DNA from: Cenococcum geophilum 1.58
Taxonomy: Eukaryota; Ascomycota; Dothideomycetes; Gloniales; Gloniaceae
NCBI GenBank assembly: GCA_001692895.1
Contig: KV748203.1
Span: 712,330-776,329 of the forward strand
Direction of reading: 5' to 3'
DNA: 64,000 nucleotides
The notes below the pieces were generated by a model. It did no database searches, was not told the DNA's origin, and was given only the letters and a program-made list of their open reading frames with translations. Both the position numbers and the translations under genes were made by a program. Below are positions 9,831 to 20,649 of this stretch, piece by piece (within the stretch, counting starts at the first letter, position 1; every line of letters starts with the position of its first letter).

Positions 9831-12772
9831 GGTCTAGGCGTATTAGGGTATTAGTTATAAAATTCTTTAAGCTTTTAAGGGCAGCCTATAAAGTTCCATG
9901 TAGGGTACTAGGTTAGATTAGGATTATAGCCCTTCCATTAAATATAGTATTTTAGCGCTCCCCATACTATCTTATAGGCTAATATTTTATTAACCTCCCA
10001 TTTATTATCACCGTTTACTTAAACTAGTAGGGGAGGCTCGTTCTTTTATCTAGGCAATAGGTCGTTTATAGCTTTCTGTAACTTATCTAGCGAGAAAATA
10101 GGGTAAACCCTAATTAAGTCTAGGAGCTTTATCTTATACAAGTTACCTATCTTCTTAAGAACCTTATACGGTCCTGCCATCTAGTAGTCTAGCTTACGGC
10201 TAGGTCGTTTAGTCCTCTAATTCCTTATTATAACCTAGACTATATTGCTAGGGGCAAAATTGGGCTCTTAACGGTGTTTGTTCGCCTGCTGTTCTATTAA
10301 CCTCTAAGCTTTTTCCAAGTTCTCGCGGGCTACTATCTAGGCCTCCTCCAATTATTTAGCGTACTATTAGGCCTTAGTATAGGATAGCTTCTCTTATATA
10401 GTCTAGGGTTCTTCTAGCCTTTTCCAGTTAAAGCTTATATAGGGTAAGTATCCTATTTTTAGCTGAATTGGGGCAAACCCTATGGAGTTATAGGGTAGGG
10501 TTGCTTGCGCGTAGTCTATTAAGGGTAGTAGTTTAGACTAGTTATTCTGGAAATAGTTAATAAAGGGCCTAAGCCTTTAGTCCAGGTACTAATTTATAAT
10601 TTCTATCTAACCGTCTATTTGGGGGTGATAAGCTATAGAAAGCTTTAGCTTAATGCCTAGGATCCGGGTAAACTTATTCCAAAAGGCTGATATAAACTAT
10701 AGCCTATAATTAGATATAATAGTATCTAGTAGTCCGTAGATTTAGTAGATATAATAGACATATAGCCGGGCTACCTCTTTAGCATTAATGTTCTTATAAT
10801 ATAGAATTAAGAACGGGCGTTTACCAAAGCAGTTAACTATAACTATAACTATATTATATCCGTTACGGTCCCTAGGTAGTTTATAAAAGTCTATAAAGAT
10901 ATACTACTAAGGGTGCTCTAGTATTAGGAGTGGCTTAAGTAGTCCTAGGGTCTTATTCTATGGGATTATAGCTCTCCGGTAGTCTTCGCAGTTCTATATA
11001 TATTAATTAATATCCGCAACTATTCTTGGCCAGTAGTAGTGGCAGTTAATGATTTTATAGGTCTTGTTCTTACTAGTATGTGCCGTAGAGACTTAGTAAT
11101 AAGCTTTGTAGATTAGTTTAGTCCGTAGATTATTAACATTAAGGACTATAAGCCGCTCCTAGTATAGGAGCAATTCTTCCTCCGTCTTAAAATTGGGGTC
11201 TTCTTTTACGGCTTATTTATGGAGGGCCCTTAGGGCGTCAGCTATACGGTTTATAGTTAGGAGGCGGTTAATTAGCCCTATTAGCTTATCTAAGGACTCC
11301 TCTATTAGTGCTAGCTCGTTTTACTAGGAGTCTAGCTCCTTAAAAATCTGTAGGTTAAGCTATTCTGGATAGAGGAGGGCGCGCGTCCAATATTGGGTCT
11401 TTAGCTTATCCTAGGGTCCTATATCTTATTCTCTTTAGGTTAAGGTATTAGCCTTAGAGTTTTGCTTACTAGAACGATATATAATTATAAAGAAGAATTA
11501 GGAGAGTATTTTGGCCTACTAGGCTTATTGCTTTATAAGCTGCTTTATAGTTATAAAGTACTCTAGGGCTTTATAATCTATATATATCTTAATCCGGGAG
11601 TTTATACCTTTAAGCTCTACGCGCTATTAGGAGAGTAATTAAATAATAGCTAGCATTTCTTTATCGTGTACTTTATAGTTATACTTAGCCAGGTCTATTA
11701 TCTTTAAGAAGAAAGCTATAGGGTACTATTCGCCGTCTAGATGTAACTGTAATAGGATTCCCGCTACGACCCTATTAGAGGCGTCTGTTTCTAGCATTAA
11801 TTTAAGATCTAGGTTATAGTAATAAAGGATTAGGGAAGAGATAAGCCGATCCTTTACCTCTTTAAAGGCCTCTATATAGCTATTATTAAAGACAAAAGGC
11901 GTGTCCTTCCTAGTTAGTTATATAAGAGGTTTTGCCACAATTCCGTAGTTATAGATAAACTAGTAGTAGAAATTATAAAAACTAAGGAAGGACTAGATTC
12001 CTTTTACTATATAAGGGGGCTTCTAGTTACGGATTGCCTCTACCTTCTTAGGGTTGACCTTAATTCCTTTTATAGTTATAATAAACCTGAGGTATTTTAT
12101 ACATTTTACCCTAAACTTATATTTCTTAATATCGACTTATAAGCCCGCGTTCCGTAGTCTTTCTAGGACCTTCTTAACATAAACTTAATGCTTAAGTTCA
12201 TTATCTGAGTATATAAAAATATCGTCTAGGTATACCGTGCAGAATTCGTCAAGGTAATTAAAAAGAACGTTATTTATATACCTTTAGTACGTAGCCGGTC
12301 CGTTTATTAGTCTAAAAGGAAGAACTTTATATTTATAGGAACTATAGCGGGTACGGAACGTTATTAAATCTTTAGATGCAGGGTCTATCCTAATTCGGTA
12401 GAAAGCTTGGCGGATATTAAGTTTAGTAAAGATCTTTACCTAGCTTAGACGTGTAAGGGTCTCGTCAATTAAAGGAATAAAATACCGGTCCTTTTAAGTA
12501 ATAGCGTTTAGCTTTTAATAGTCAATACAAAAACAAAGGCCTCTATTAGGCTTTTTTACGAACAGGATAGGGGAAGTAAAAGGGGCTTAACTTGGCTTAA
12601 TAAACCCTTTATCTAGGTTATCAATTAAGTACTACTTTATTGCTTTTAGCTTATCCATTAATTAATAGTAGAGGGGGCTATAGCCTAGCGAGTTATAGGC
12701 CTCTAATTGAATTTTATAATTATACGTCTGGTAGGGGGGTAACTTGTCTAAGGCCGCCTTTAAGAATGTATC
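9830..12772 (-). pseudogene. Chromovirus pol: reverse transcriptase, RNase H, integrase, chromodomain
   Basis: The minus-strand frame is readable almost throughout. The reverse transcriptase runs from about 12,765 (KAALDKLPPY, then GFIKPSQAPFTSPILFVKKP) to VYLDDIFIYSDN at about 12,238-12,205, with both catalytic Asp intact. RNase H begins with LMLETDASNRVVAGIL (about 11,830-11,785). The integrase has an HHCC region near 11,130-10,985, a core with FIDFYKLPRDRNGYN near 10,890, then IISNYRLQFISAFW (Asp of SDRG changed to Asn) and HPQIDGQIEIINQ near 10,600. The tail has a chromodomain at about 9,995-9,870 (QEVNKILAYKIVQGALKYYI, then QKGYNPNLTQYP). Stops are TAA/TAG at Gln/Trp/Arg positions. It is cut from its protease by the insert at 12,787-14,465. 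Confidence 0.9.
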
Positions 12773-12786
12773 CTTATAGCCTATAT
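12773..12786. other. Target-site duplication of the 1.68-kb insert, left copy
   Basis: CTTATAGCCTATAT occurs here and again, identically, at 14,466-14,479, directly at the other end of the insert. Removing the insert and one copy rejoins the pol frame in phase. Fourteen bases fits target-primed reverse transcription rather than LTR or cut-and-paste insertion. Confidence 0.85.
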
Positions 12787-13526
12787 TTTTTTTTATTTTT
12801 TTTTTATCCGTTGTATTATACTACGTATAATACTGCACATGCAGCCTCTAGGCTATGGCGCTATAGTTCTATATATATGAATCCTTCCTAGGCAGCTTAA
12901 CATGTACTAGTAGCTAAGTGGACACTCTGGCCCGTTTTAAATACTAGGGGGAGCTCCTAGCCTATTAGTGTTTTGTCCTGATATCTTGCTTACTATGGTC
13001 TAGTTTATGCTAAGAAAATCGCACTAAGGAAATCCTGGCTCTTTTATCTATTTCTGCCGTATTCTGCCGTTCCTAGAGTAGAAAAAGCGCTCTAAAAGAA
13101 AGATTTTTATTAAATAGTTTTGCACTTAAGAATAAGAGGCGTTACAATAGCTTGCTAGCTTAGAAGCAGCTACCAATTACCCTAAAGCGACTTTTTATTC
13201 TGTACCCTATCTCTTCTCCTTGCTAAAGAAATGGGTAGGGAATTAGTAATTTAATAGGTACTCTCCCTAAAAATAACCTACTAATGGTATTTTATAAGGG
13301 CGAACCTCGTTACGTAAAACCTACTCCCATAGGAAAATTTCACGAAGTTGTCTTGTATAGGTATAAAACTAATTCGCCTATACACTTAGATTTAACGTGG
13401 CTAAAGTAACACGGGCCGGCCCCCTTCCCTCCCCTACTATAGCCACCCCTATCTGCGCATCTGCGGTACGGCCTATAGTGCGGTATTGTATGGTATGTTG
13501 TGGCGGTGGTGGCGGTTGTGGTAGAG

Positions 13527-14200
13527 GTCGTCTGCAGGCGGGATGGCTGTAGATAGGTTGTGGAGGTCGTCTGCAGCGCGATGGCTATGACAGCGGTTGT
13601 TGGAGGTCGTCTGCAGCGCGATGGCTGTAGACAGGTTGTGGAGGTCGTCTGCAGCGCGATGGCTGTAGGCAGGTTGTGGATAGGTCGTCTGCAGCGTGAT
13701 GGCTGTAGACAGGTTGTGGAGGTCGTCTGCAGCGCGGATGGCTGTAGACAGGTTGTTGAGGAGGTCGTCTGCAGCGTGATGGCCTGTAACAGGTTGTGGA
13801 GGTCGTCTGCAGCGTGATGGCTGTAGACAGGTTGTGGAGGTCGTCTGCAGCGCGATGGCTGTAGACAGATGTTGTGGAGGAGGTCGTCTGCAGCGTGATG
13901 GGCCGTTGACAGGTTGTGGAGGTCGTCTGCAGCGCGACGGCTGTAGACAGGTTGTTGGAGAGGTCGTCTGCAGCGTAATGGCCGTAGACAGGTGTGGAGG
14001 TCGTCTGCAGCGCGCGATGGCTGTAGACAGGTTGTGGAGAGGTCGTCTGCAGCGTAATGGCCGTAGACAGGTTGTGGAGAGGTCGTCTGCAGCGCGATGG
14101 CCGTAGACAGGTTGGAGAGGGGTCGTCTGCAGCGTGATGGCTGTAGACTAGTTGTGGTGGAGGTCGTCTGCAGCGTGATGGCTGCAGACTGGTTTGGGTT
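13527..14200 (-). repeat. Minisatellite, about 17 units of 37-43 bp
   Basis: GTCGTCTGCAGCG recurs at 13,527, 13,566, 13,606, 13,644, 13,684, 13,722, 13,764, 13,802, 13,840, 13,883, 13,922, 13,963, 14,000, 14,042, 14,082, 14,122 and 14,163 (the first copy is slightly altered). Each unit continues with a GATGGCTGTAGACAGGTTGT-like core. It is GC-rich and keeps CpA/TpG sites. The frames open across it contain the same peptide in different registers and are not genes. Confidence 0.95.
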
Positions 14201-14254
14201 AGAGGTTGCGTCCGGTGACGTGTCCTCAGGGCTATATAGCCTGCGGCGCCATAG

Positions 14255-14465
14255 CGACGACGACGGAGGAGCGAAGGGGGAGACGACGACGGAGGAGCGA
14301 AGGGGGAGACGACGACGGAGGAGCGAAGGGGGAGACGACGACGGAGGAGCGAAGGGGGAGACGACGACGGAGGAGCGAAGGGGGAGACGACGACGGAGGA
14401 GCGAAGGGGGAGACGACGACGGAGGAGCGAAGGGGGAGACGACGACGGAGGAGCGAAGGGGGAGA
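14255..14465 (-). repeat. Eight near-identical 26-bp tandem units
   Basis: The unit is GACGACGACGGAGGAGCGAA followed by GGGGGA, repeated eight times with almost no divergence; only the first copy differs at its start. Because 26 is not a multiple of three, all three frames of each strand stay open across it, which explains the low-complexity Arg/Glu/Gly or Pro/Leu/Arg reading frames here. The array runs to the insert's 5' boundary. Confidence 0.95.
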
Positions 14466-14479
14466 CTTATAGCCTATAT
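14466..14479. other. Target-site duplication of the 1.68-kb insert, right copy
   Basis: An exact second copy of CTTATAGCCTATAT. On the minus strand it codes for the IGYK-side residues of the pol linker. Confidence 0.85.
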
Positions 14480-16651
14480 AAATAGTAGGAAGAAGGCGTT
14501 TAACTAGTTCCTTGTCGGTTTCCTTATCTAGCCTTTCCTCTCTATTATTAATAATTCGGTTAATTTTATANAGGCTTGTTATAAAGACCTTATTGTCCTT
14601 CCGGTATATATTAAAGTAGAACGCTACAGCGCTAATTGCGGCAATATCTACGGTAGGGGGGTTAACTAACAATAGGGGCGTATATGACTTTAGGGACTTC
14701 CGGGGTACTAGCATTATTATTTCTCCTTTTAGCTCCTATTATATCTTTTAGAGGTTATCCCTTATATCCTATTAATACGTTCTTTTCTATAACGGTTAAA
14801 TCTATACAATTTAAACGTTATCTATATTATTATCTGTCCCGCTTCCGTATATAGAGTCCTCTTTAAACGTAGCGCTTTAGGAGAGTATCTTTGTTGGTAT
14901 GGAGTTCTTTCTAGCTTTATAGCAGGCGTCCTCTTAGGCAAAGGCTAGGTCACGGGCCTAGACATCCTACTAGTAGGTAGGGTCAGCCCTTACGGCTAGT
15001 GTCTTATAGTCGGTTTAGATCTCCCTAATAAAGGAGGGTAACTTTAGTCTATCCTCCGGCCAGACAAACCGTCTTTTTTATATATTTAACTAAATATCAA
15101 AATAGGACATCTATTTTTGTCTAAGGATTATATTATAGGACCCTAGGTCTAGAATGCAAAAGGGGATACTATATTAGCGTTGTCCGTTAAAAGCNATATA
15201 TAACTTTAAGACGTGGGTAACGGGCCAACCGGCTTAGCCGTTATAGCCCTTTACCTAGATAGGCTTCTCTAGTTAGATAGCTTCTATATTTAGAAACTTA
15301 GCAACATTATTTATATAGGCAGTATTTATAAAGGCGAAGCTATTTACTCTAGTATTAATAAGGGTAGTTATATTAACTCTATATCTATTTTAAGATACTA
15401 TATATAAAACTATAAAATGCTTTCCACCTATTAACTAACTAAGATTAATCTCTTTAAGATTAATAGGGTACCCTAGGGGGGAGTCTTTCCCTAGGGTTCT
15501 TCTTTTCCTAACTTATTAGACGTTTCTCCTTCCTCTATCTCCTTAATATTGCTTATATCCTTTAGCTCCAGGCAGGATAAGGTAAAGTAACCTTACTTAT
15601 TATAGTTAAAGCACATAGCCAAGATAGGGTTAATTAAAGTATTATAGCAAATACTAGTTAATGGCGTGGTACGTAGCTAGTTAGGTAAGGCTCGCCGGTG
15701 CGTAGTTATAACCGCCTTTAGTATAAGAGTAGTTATAACTTATCTTCCTACTCTAGCTTCTATAGGTATAGCTAGCGAGTTCTAATTGTTATAGAGTCAC
15801 TTCTGCTAATTAGGGCGGGCGTTAATCTACTTTAGTTCTAAGTCTAATANTAGGNAATAAGCTGCNAGTCTTTNNTAGNTTAGTAGGTTATNTAAGGTTA
15901 TAGTNATCTTTTCTTATAGCTGGATTATTAGCTTATTATATAGGTCTAATTAGTAGTTCTTAAGGGGAACCTAGCCTTCTCCTATAAGGTATAGGAATTA
16001 AGTTTAGAATTTGGCAAAGGGTTAGTTTGGTTTTATTATTAGGTAATTATAGTTATAACGGGCATTCTATACTTTATTTAGGTTAATATAGATAGCCGCT
16101 AGGTGCTATATTATCTCGTTAACAGATATAAATTAGATAGGGGAGTCGTCCTTAAACTTGGCTTAAAGGTGCCGTTAGGCGTCCCCAGTGATTCGACTAA
16201 AGAGGTAGAGCATTTTAGCTTCTTTAAAAAGGAAATAGTTATAGTTAATGCGGAGCTTTCCTTGTACTTAAATCCTCTAATTCTTAAAGATAGGGTCTAT
16301 CCTGTTAGATAGTAGTAGGGGGTTAGGGAGCTTAACGGACTTTAATTACTTCGTTATTATATCCGTACTCCCTAGTATATCACATTTAGTAGAGTAAATA
16401 GGTTAGCTAGGGCTTTAAAAAGGGGAAGCTAGGCTATTTTATAGGGCTGTAAGGCTTTCTAGGATCTCTTATAGGGTCTCTTATATATTTCTCGCTTTAA
16501 AATAATTAGCTTTCTAGCTAGCTGCAAGGGCGCGAATCTGCTCGCGTATGTTTACGACATTATTATTATCTTCGATTTCTGATCCCAATTGGATCTTAGG
16601 TTCCTCTTAGGTAGAGGCAGCTCTCTTAGATAAGCTTGCTTTAGGTGCCAT
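14480..16651 (-). pseudogene. Chromovirus gag and aspartic protease
   Basis: The minus-strand ATG at 16,651 starts MAPKASLSKRAAST, a gag-like N-terminus followed by a helical IREQIRALAAS segment. Mid-gag (about 15,850-15,905) contains several n calls and is hard to read. The protease is clear at about 15,380-15,040: INTRVNSFAFINTAYINNVA, VKGYNG, FCILDLGSYNIIL, then a KRRFVWPEDRLKLPSF-like end. The catalytic D-T/S-G is changed to N-T-R, inactivating it. A linker continues open from 14,714 into the insert's tandem array. Confidence 0.8.
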
Positions 16652-16737
16652 TATTAGCTTCCTAAGGTTCGTTAGTATTATACGCTTTAGTTTTAATTCC
16701 GAGGGTATAGGTCCAGTCCTATTTAGCTTATAAGGTG

Positions 16738-16868
16738 GGATATTATCTAGGCCTTCCTAGGCAATATAGAGTTGTTTTAGTGTCTAAGTATAGCGCGTTA
16801 ATGCGTTGTTGTAGACGAAGTTTCTTTAGGGTAGGATATTATTAAGGCCTTCCCAGGCAAGGTAGGGA
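16738..16868 (-). repeat. Direct repeat in the chromovirus leader
   Basis: Two copies of an about 37-bp segment, each carrying TAAGGCCTTCCCAGGCAA or a close variant, lie about 93 bp apart (about 16,738-16,772 and 16,831-16,868) between the 5' LTR and gag. A role such as RNA dimerisation or packaging is only a possibility. Confidence 0.6.
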
Positions 16869-16881
16869 GAGCTTAGTATAA

Positions 16882-17092
16882 TGTCACAGCTTAAACAAAT
16901 ACCTCTAAACCGAAGCTTAAACGAATGCTGTATTACTAAGATACTAAGCTAAAGAGAAGGAAAAGGGGTCGCTAGGACCGATATAAACAAATATATAGGG
17001 TAAGCCGCTAAGGCGCTAGCTTTAGGCGGGCCAATTACAGGTCGGCAGAATATAGCAGAATTTGGCAGGTAACGTACGATAGCGCCGTTACA
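16882..17092 (-). repeat. Chromovirus 5' LTR
   Basis: 211 bp, starting TGTCACAGC and ending GCCGTTACA on the plus strand, so both ends are TGT...ACA. It is followed at once by the GTCTA duplication. It appears slightly less mutated at its termini than the left copy. Confidence 0.9.
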
Positions 17093-17097
17093 GTCTA
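17093..17097. other. Target-site duplication of the chromovirus, right copy (GTCTA)
   Basis: Identical to 9,205-9,209; LINE ORF2 resumes here. Confidence 0.85.
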
Positions 17098-20000
17098 GAC
17101 CTAGAAAAACACTATATCCTTACTATATAAGAGCCGTACTATAATACCTATATATAATTAATATACTGCCCCTAAGAATTCTAGCTCCTATATAAACTAA
17201 AAGCAGCTATACGCGTATACTTTATAATTAGCAAGACTATTAGCCTATCCTTATAGTTATAGCAGGCAGTTAATCTAGATATTATAGTTATAATAATTTA
17301 GATATATAGAGGACCGATACAAATTATTAATATATATAACCCTAGGGTTAAAGGGGTCCTATAAACAGAGAATATTATATTAGTAATAAGCCTACTTAAA
17401 ACTAAAGGCATAGAGTTTATCCTATTAGGAGACATAAACCTCCACTACCCGCAGTAGGGGGGTATCTACGTCGCTGCTAAATAATAGGTAGAGTGCCTAC
17501 TAAAAGCTATAGACACCTAAGGCCTTAAGCTGGCCACCCCTCTTAAAGCAATTATATGGTAATAAGGACTCGCTAAAAGTATAATTAACCTTATATTTAT
17601 AGACGAAGGCCTATACTAGAGACTTAAAAGGTATAACCCTAAAGAAAAATAGGCACTTACCTTAGACCATATCCCCATCCAGATATAGCTAGATTTAGAT
17701 ATTAAGGCGTAACTAAATAGCAAAAGATACGCAATAAGGATGCTTAAGGTAGACAGTTTCCTTAATATAGTAGAATAATAACTCTAAGACCTAGAAGAAA
17801 TCCACCTAATACTAAATAAGCGAGGCTTATTAGCTACCCTTAAGGAAATTAACCAAAGACTAGAAAGGATCTAGGCAGCAATTAAAAATAGGCTAGAAGA
17901 GCACTGCCTAGTCTTAAGACTGGGCCCCTATACGCAATATATATAGTCTATATAATACGTAGTTCTTATAGCTAGCCAACAATAAGTAAGAAGAAAATAC
18001 TTAAACAGCTATAACCCTAAAGATAAGAGATAATATAAAGACATAAGAAACTAGTTAAAGAATACCCTAAAAAAAGAAGCAAGGAATAACTGGAGACAAT
18101 TTATAAATAAGCACACTTTTAACCCAAGCCTCCCCTATAATAAGGGCCTGTAGGCTATAGCAAAATAGGTAAAAAAAAAAAGGCAGGGCGACTAGTAAAA
18201 GACTTTCACCTACTACCCCTATAAAGAGCAGGGGAATTATAGGCCACTAATAATAATAATAAGAAGGCAAAGATCCTTATAAAGAGGTTCTTCCCCTAAC
18301 CAGCTTTAGTAGACCTTAGTAACATTACGGGTAAAGCACTAGTAACTCGCCTACGGGTTAACAGCGATATAACAATAGAGGAAATAGCTAGAACTATTAG
18401 CCGCCTTTTAAATAATATAGTACTAGGTCTAGATAAGATTCTAAATAAGGCCTTAAAGACCTGTAGACTACTTATAGCACCCTAGCTTATAGATATAGCC
18501 AGAGCATGCTTTACTATAGGCTATTACCTATAACTTAGAAGATTTATAACGACGGTTATCTTAAAAAAAAAAGGTAAAGCAGATTATTTAATCCCAAGAA
18601 GCTACCGCCCTATTGCCTTAGAAAACACACTTAATAAGATTTTAGAAAAGGTAATAGCGGACCGCATAATAGACACGGCTAAGGAACACACCTTACTACT
18701 ATAGAGCTAAATAGAGGTAAGAAAGAACCGCTTAACACTATTAGCACTTACGCTACTTATTACCACTATTAAATCTATATAGGTAATGCGAAGGGACTTT
18801 ATAGTATTAATACTTAGCCTAGATATTAGTAGCGCTTACAATAACGTACCCTATAAGCGTCTCCTATACATCCTTAGGGCAAAAGGCTTCCTAGAATAGA
18901 TTATATAATTTATCTAAGGGTTTATAGGTTAAAAAGAAATATTACTAGTTTTTAGCGGATACTAGAGCCCCCCTATCGCAGTTATAACAGGAATACTATA
19001 AGGATTACCCCTCTCGCCTATACTCTTCCTTTTCTTTATAAGTAACCTACTTAACTCCTTTAAGGAAGGGGCGACCTAAGGGATAGGCTTTATTAATAAT
19101 ATAAACCTAATTATATACGGGCTATTAGCCGTAAAGAATTATAAAATGCTAGAGAAAACTTATAACACCTATATAGAATAGGCAAGACAATATAAAGTCT
19201 AATTCTTACTAGAGAAATACCAGCTAATCCATTTTATAAGAAAACGCAACNAATNTATANATCTCTAGCATATAATCCACATCTAAGGCTTTAGGGGTTA
19301 ACTAGTTTAGGGCCTAAGGGTATTAGGAGTATAGGTAGATAGTAAGCTCTGGTAGAGCGTATATGCGGTATAAGCGGCCTATAAGGGCTAAGTATAGTAT
19401 ATCGCATTATCTAGGATCGTTAATTCTATATAGGGCCTATACTTCTAGAGGTTACGTCTATTATATATAGTAGTTGTCCGGCCAACTATAATATATAGGT
19501 CTAGTATTTGGGCCATTAGGGAATCTAAGAAAGGCCCCCCTAAGTCGCTCCTTAAACTACTCTAAAAGGTCTAAATAGCCTGCCTTTAGAGTATAATAGG
19601 CGGATATAAGCAAATGGCCACAGCACTGCTTAAAAAGGAAGCCAATATTCCCCCCCTATAACTATATATTAAAGCCGCTGTAATATAAAGGGCCTAAAAT
19701 AAACGTAACTCTAATGTTATAAAGTATATTAAAATACGCCTAAATAAACTATAGAGGGACCCTAGGGCGCCCTATAGGAGAATAAACTAACAACCCTAAA
19801 GTAGGGAAGACATATTAGAGAAACAGGTAAAGAAAGTAGAAGAAAAATAGTGCTGCTTTAGGGCCCAGGCCTATATAGAGGAGGAAGGAAGACGCGTAAG
19901 AGGCTAGTAAAGATAATAGTAAGAGAGAGAAAGGAGCTAAAGTAGAGTATAAAAGAACGCTAGGAAACCATCTACCGTAATATAATACTAGTTAGACTAA

Positions 20001-20640
20001 CGCTAGAGAGGTATATAGGAGTTAAAGGTATAGAGGCTAACTAAGGCAAGAGGAACCTAAGCTATAGCATAGTTAACGCTATAGGGGGTAAATACTTTAG
20101 GGCTCTAAGAAGGCCTAATAAAGGTAGAAAATATAATGGCGATACTCTTAAGAATAAGAATAATAGGACTAAAAGACTGGCTCTACCAGGTGGGTGTCCT
20201 AGTAGGTAGCCTAAGATGCGAATATAGCTGGCTAAGACAGATACCAAAATACGTAATACTGTTATGCCCCTTACGTACTAATTAAGAAGTAATACTTTTA
20301 GTAGCTGGCATAGAGAACTATAATACACTGCTCTTAATACAAAAAGGCCTTAAGGCGGTTACCTAGTAGCTTATTAGCTAAAATATACTAAACCAGTTCT
20401 AGGTTATAAGGGAAATAGTAATAAAGAGTAGGGGGGCGAGTAACGAGCGCCCCCTAATAACTCTATAGTAGTAAAGTAAAGTTTGCGATACTAGCGCGTC
20501 CGTAGGCTTATTACGGCAGCAGTAGTTCCTAAAAAGGTTAAAAAGTAAGGTAGTAAGAGCACTATAGGTGACTTATAGGCGCCTTATAGGCAAGTCCTAA
20601 AAGGTAGGAAGACGGATTACGGGGTTTTCTTAAATGGAGT
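17098..20640 (+). pseudogene. LINE ORF2: endonuclease, reverse transcriptase, C-terminal zinc motif
   Basis: The plus strand reads an AP-type endonuclease with FILLGDINLHYP (about 17,409-17,445), then INLIFIDEGLY and LTLDHIPIQI (the Asp-His pair of the active site). The reverse transcriptase starts near 18,590 (NYRPIALENTLNKILEKVIA-like). It includes SLDISSAYNNVPYKRLLYIL, a TGIL.GLPLSPILF segment and the catalytic box near 19,086, which reads GFINNINLI where functional homologues have FxDD. After a linker comes a Cys/His motif near 20,190-20,275 (RCEYSWLRQIPKYVILLCPL). Beyond about 20,450 only tail or 3' UTR remains. Many stops; dead. Confidence 0.85.
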
Positions 20641-20649
20641 TTTCTCCCT

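Larger units (their letters stand above)
12787..14465 (-). mobile_element. Tandem-repeat-bearing, A-tailed insert; candidate non-autonomous non-LTR retroelement
   Basis: This 1,679-bp segment is flanked by perfect 14-bp duplications and interrupts the chromovirus between protease and reverse transcriptase. At its left edge the plus strand has about 24 Ts with one interruption, i.e. an A-tail at the 3' end of a minus-strand transcript. In minus sense the order is: eight 26-bp units, a short unique stretch (about 14,200-14,254) containing TATATAG, about 17 GC-rich units of 37-43 bp, then about 740 bp of unique AT-rich DNA ending in the A-tail. I find no reverse transcriptase or other domain; the stop-free frames in the arrays look like repeat artefacts. 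A mobilised noncoding transcript, a large SINE-like element, or a LINE derivative stripped of coding sequence would all fit. It is less mutated than its host. Confidence 0.7.
9210..17092 (-). mobile_element. Complete chromodomain Ty3/gypsy element (chromovirus), 7.88 kb including a 1.68-kb insert
   Basis: It is bounded by 211-bp direct LTRs (9,210-9,420 and 16,882-17,092) and by GTCTA duplications. On the minus strand the order is 5' LTR, leader, gag (ATG 16,651), protease, [insert 12,787-14,465], reverse transcriptase, RNase H, integrase, chromodomain, polypurine tract, 3' LTR. Without the insert and one copy of its duplication it would be about 6.2 kb. It sits in LINE ORF2. Its pol is far easier to read than gypsy B's, so it is probably younger. 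Chromodomains in integrase tails steer insertion towards methylated-histone heterochromatin, in keeping with this location. Confidence 0.9.

Noticed and set aside
13560-14106. Plus-strand frames of 85 and 90 codons
   Set aside because: They are translations of the minisatellite in shifting registers, with no start context or domain.
14097-14714. Long open frames on both strands across the 14.1-14.7 kb arrays
   Set aside because: The 26-bp and 37-43-bp tandem units keep several frames open at once. Only the part from about 14,714 to 14,480 on the minus strand is real (chromovirus protease-RT linker).
20062-20247. 61-codon minus frame, hydrophobic
   Set aside because: Antisense to the LINE ORF2 C-terminus; the leucine-rich text is a by-product of the opposite strand.
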